Assembly (NCBI GenBank): GCA_029856375.1
Contig: JAHQWX010000140.1
Coordinates: 1-5,753, forward strand
DNA length: 5,753 nucleotides
Origin: Promethearchaeia archaeon
GTDB taxonomy: Archaea > Asgardarchaeota > Lokiarchaeia > Sigyniarchaeales > SOKP01
Direction of reading: 5' to 3'
The translations under genes were made by a program, and so were the position numbers. Shown in pieces: positions 4,869-5,753 of the stretch (the stretch's first letter is position 1; each line of letters begins with the position of its first letter). The notes below the pieces were generated by a model that searched no databases, was not told the origin of the DNA, and saw only the letters and a program-made list of their open reading frames with translations.

Positions 4869-5753
4869 CTATGCTCGCTCTAATATTCGATAAGCAATAT
4901 AATAGAAAGCGTCTTGAACATTCTCTCCAGTTTTAGCGCTTGTTTCAATATAATGAAAACTATACTCTTGAGCTTTTTTTTCAATATCTTCAGTACTTAC
5001 TTGTATCTGATCGACTAAATCCGACTTATTACCAATAAGAACAACTGGGACTGTCTCAATATTTTCAACTGATTTTTTAATTTCTCGATGCCACATTTCA
5101 ATAGCGTCAAATGTATCTTTTCTCGTTCTATCATATACAATAAAAATGCAATTCGTGCCACCATAAAATCTACGCCAATGAGGCTCCATTTGTTTCATTT
5201 GTCCTCCAATATCCCATATAATGAAATTTAAGACGCATTCATTGCTCATTTTTACTGGATGTTTAGTTATATCGACTCCAATGGTAGCAATATAACTATC
5301 TGCAAATTTATTCTCTACAAATCTCCTAATCAGACTCGTTTTTCCAACTTGGTGGTTACCTGTGACTATTAATTTAGTTGCATAATTTCCTTTTGGGAGC
5401 TTTCCATCTCTCATAGTCCCCATTATTTTTACGATTTCCGGGATCTCTGTGGAAATATTCTCTTCTCCTTCGATAATTTTTTCCACTTTTTCGGAAATAT
5501 GCTGAGAATAGACCTTTAGTTTTATATCTGTGATATCTCTCATAGCAATACTGGTCAGTAGTGCATCGCTTCCCGCTGAACAATAGGCAAATTTTTGATC
5601 TTCTGCAGAAGTAATGTGGAAAAAAGTGGTTTTAGTTCCGAACTCCTCTTTTATTCGAGAGATATACGAATCAATCATTGCCGTAGTCGCGCCTACGATG
5701 TCCTCCGCAACATCCTTCATCTCAGAAGCAATAATTAATCCGTTTCGATCAAC
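4869..5753 (-). CDS. Second Roadblock/LC7-small GTPase fusion, 5' end cut by the window edge
   Basis: 294 residues are visible, from VDRNGLIIASE to a TAG stop at 4871-4869. They align without gaps to residues 25-318 of the neighbouring paralogue, so about 24 codons lie beyond the edge; the ATG at 5720 is internal (residue 36 equivalent). In paralogue numbering, the Roadblock domain is followed by P-loop GNHQVGKTS (156-164), switch I T181 in ATIGVD, DIGGQ (205-209), NKSD (266-269) and TSAK (295-298), so GTP binding and the catalytic Gln are intact. It ends RILERA with no prenylation Cys. By hand count, identity to the paralogue is about 86% in the Roadblock part and linker start but about 69% in the rest, with most change between switches I and II and between switch II and NKSD. 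A recent tandem duplication followed by divergence of the GTPase surface is the likely history. Confidence 0.94.
   Translation of the reverse strand, partial: VDRNGLIIASEMKDVAEDIVGATTAMIDSYISRIKEEFGTKTTFFHITSAEDQKFAYCSAGSDALLTSIAMRDITDIKLKVYSQHISEKVEKIIEGEENISTEIPEIVKIMGTMRDGKLPKGNYATKLIVTGNHQVGKTSLIRRFVENKFADSYIATIGVDITKHPVKMSNECVLNFIIWDIGGQMKQMEPHWRRFYGGTNCIFIVYDRTRKDTFDAIEMWHREIKKSVENIETVPVVLIGNKSDLVDQIQVSTEDIEKKAQEYSFHYIETSAKTGENVQDAFYYIAYRILERA

Larger units (their letters stand above)
3772..5753 (-). repeat. Direct tandem duplication of the Roadblock-GTPase gene
   Basis: The two copies are offset by 1097 bases and have equal coding length. The longest exact shared run I found is 36 bases (3818-3853 and 4915-4950), spanning the TSAK/GENVQ segment, with every synonymous position identical. 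Other parts differ at many third positions. The intergenic sequences are not alike, so the duplication is not very recent or only the coding part was kept. Confidence 0.85.

Noticed and set aside
4869..5720. ATG at 5720 as the true start of the second Roadblock-GTPase
   Set aside because: The frame continues open to the edge as VDRNGLIIASE, matching the core of the Roadblock domain in the paralogue, so the start lies outside the window.
1..5753. tRNA, rRNA, CRISPR array, transposase or attachment site
   Set aside because: I saw no cloverleaf, regularly spaced repeats, transposase motifs or terminal repeats; the gaps are too short and contain only promoter- or terminator-like sequence.

Overview
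The window most likely comes from an AT-rich archaeon, and the best guess is an Asgard archaeon (Lokiarchaeia/Heimdallarchaeia-like). Three things point there. Two adjacent genes encode an N-terminal Roadblock/LC7 domain fused to a complete Ras/Rab-like small GTPase domain. The promoters look archaeal (TATA/BRE-like elements and T-rich 3' tracts). The DnaK is of the archaeal/Gram-positive length class. The lineage is inferred from gene content and is not proven by the sequence.

All five genes are on the minus strand, so transcription runs from high to low coordinates. The order is: (1) a Roadblock-GTPase gene cut by the right edge (5753 to 4869); (2) its complete paralogue (4728 to 3772), the same length without gaps and about 75% identical by hand count; (3) an unrecognised 279-287 residue, probably beta-rich protein with a DxDxNG acidic loop (start 3617 or 3593, to 2754); (4) a complete dnaK (2476 to 575); (5) dnaJ, which starts at a TTG codon (513) and runs off the left edge after 171 codons.

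The gaps are short (154, 140, 61 and 277 bases) and most hold recognisable signals. dnaK has a strong Shine-Dalgarno site, two TATA-like boxes and a pair of interlocking inverted repeats near the predicted transcription start. The unrecognised gene has a similar inverted repeat (TTGTTAAA/TTTAACAA against TTGTCAAT/ATTGACAA) about the same distance below its TATA-like box, which suggests a shared repressor or a shared 5' mRNA hairpin. dnaK and dnaJ are separated by a T-rich tract that could act as a terminator or partial terminator.

Functionally the window has two blocks. DnaK and DnaJ form an Hsp70/Hsp40 folding pair; no grpE is visible. The two Roadblock-GTPases are probably cytosolic or membrane-associated switches in which the regulatory or dimerising Roadblock platform, separate in bacterial MglB/MglA and in eukaryotic Ragulator/Rag systems, is joined to the GTPase in one chain. 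The gene between the blocks has no assigned function, but its promoter resembles that of dnaK.
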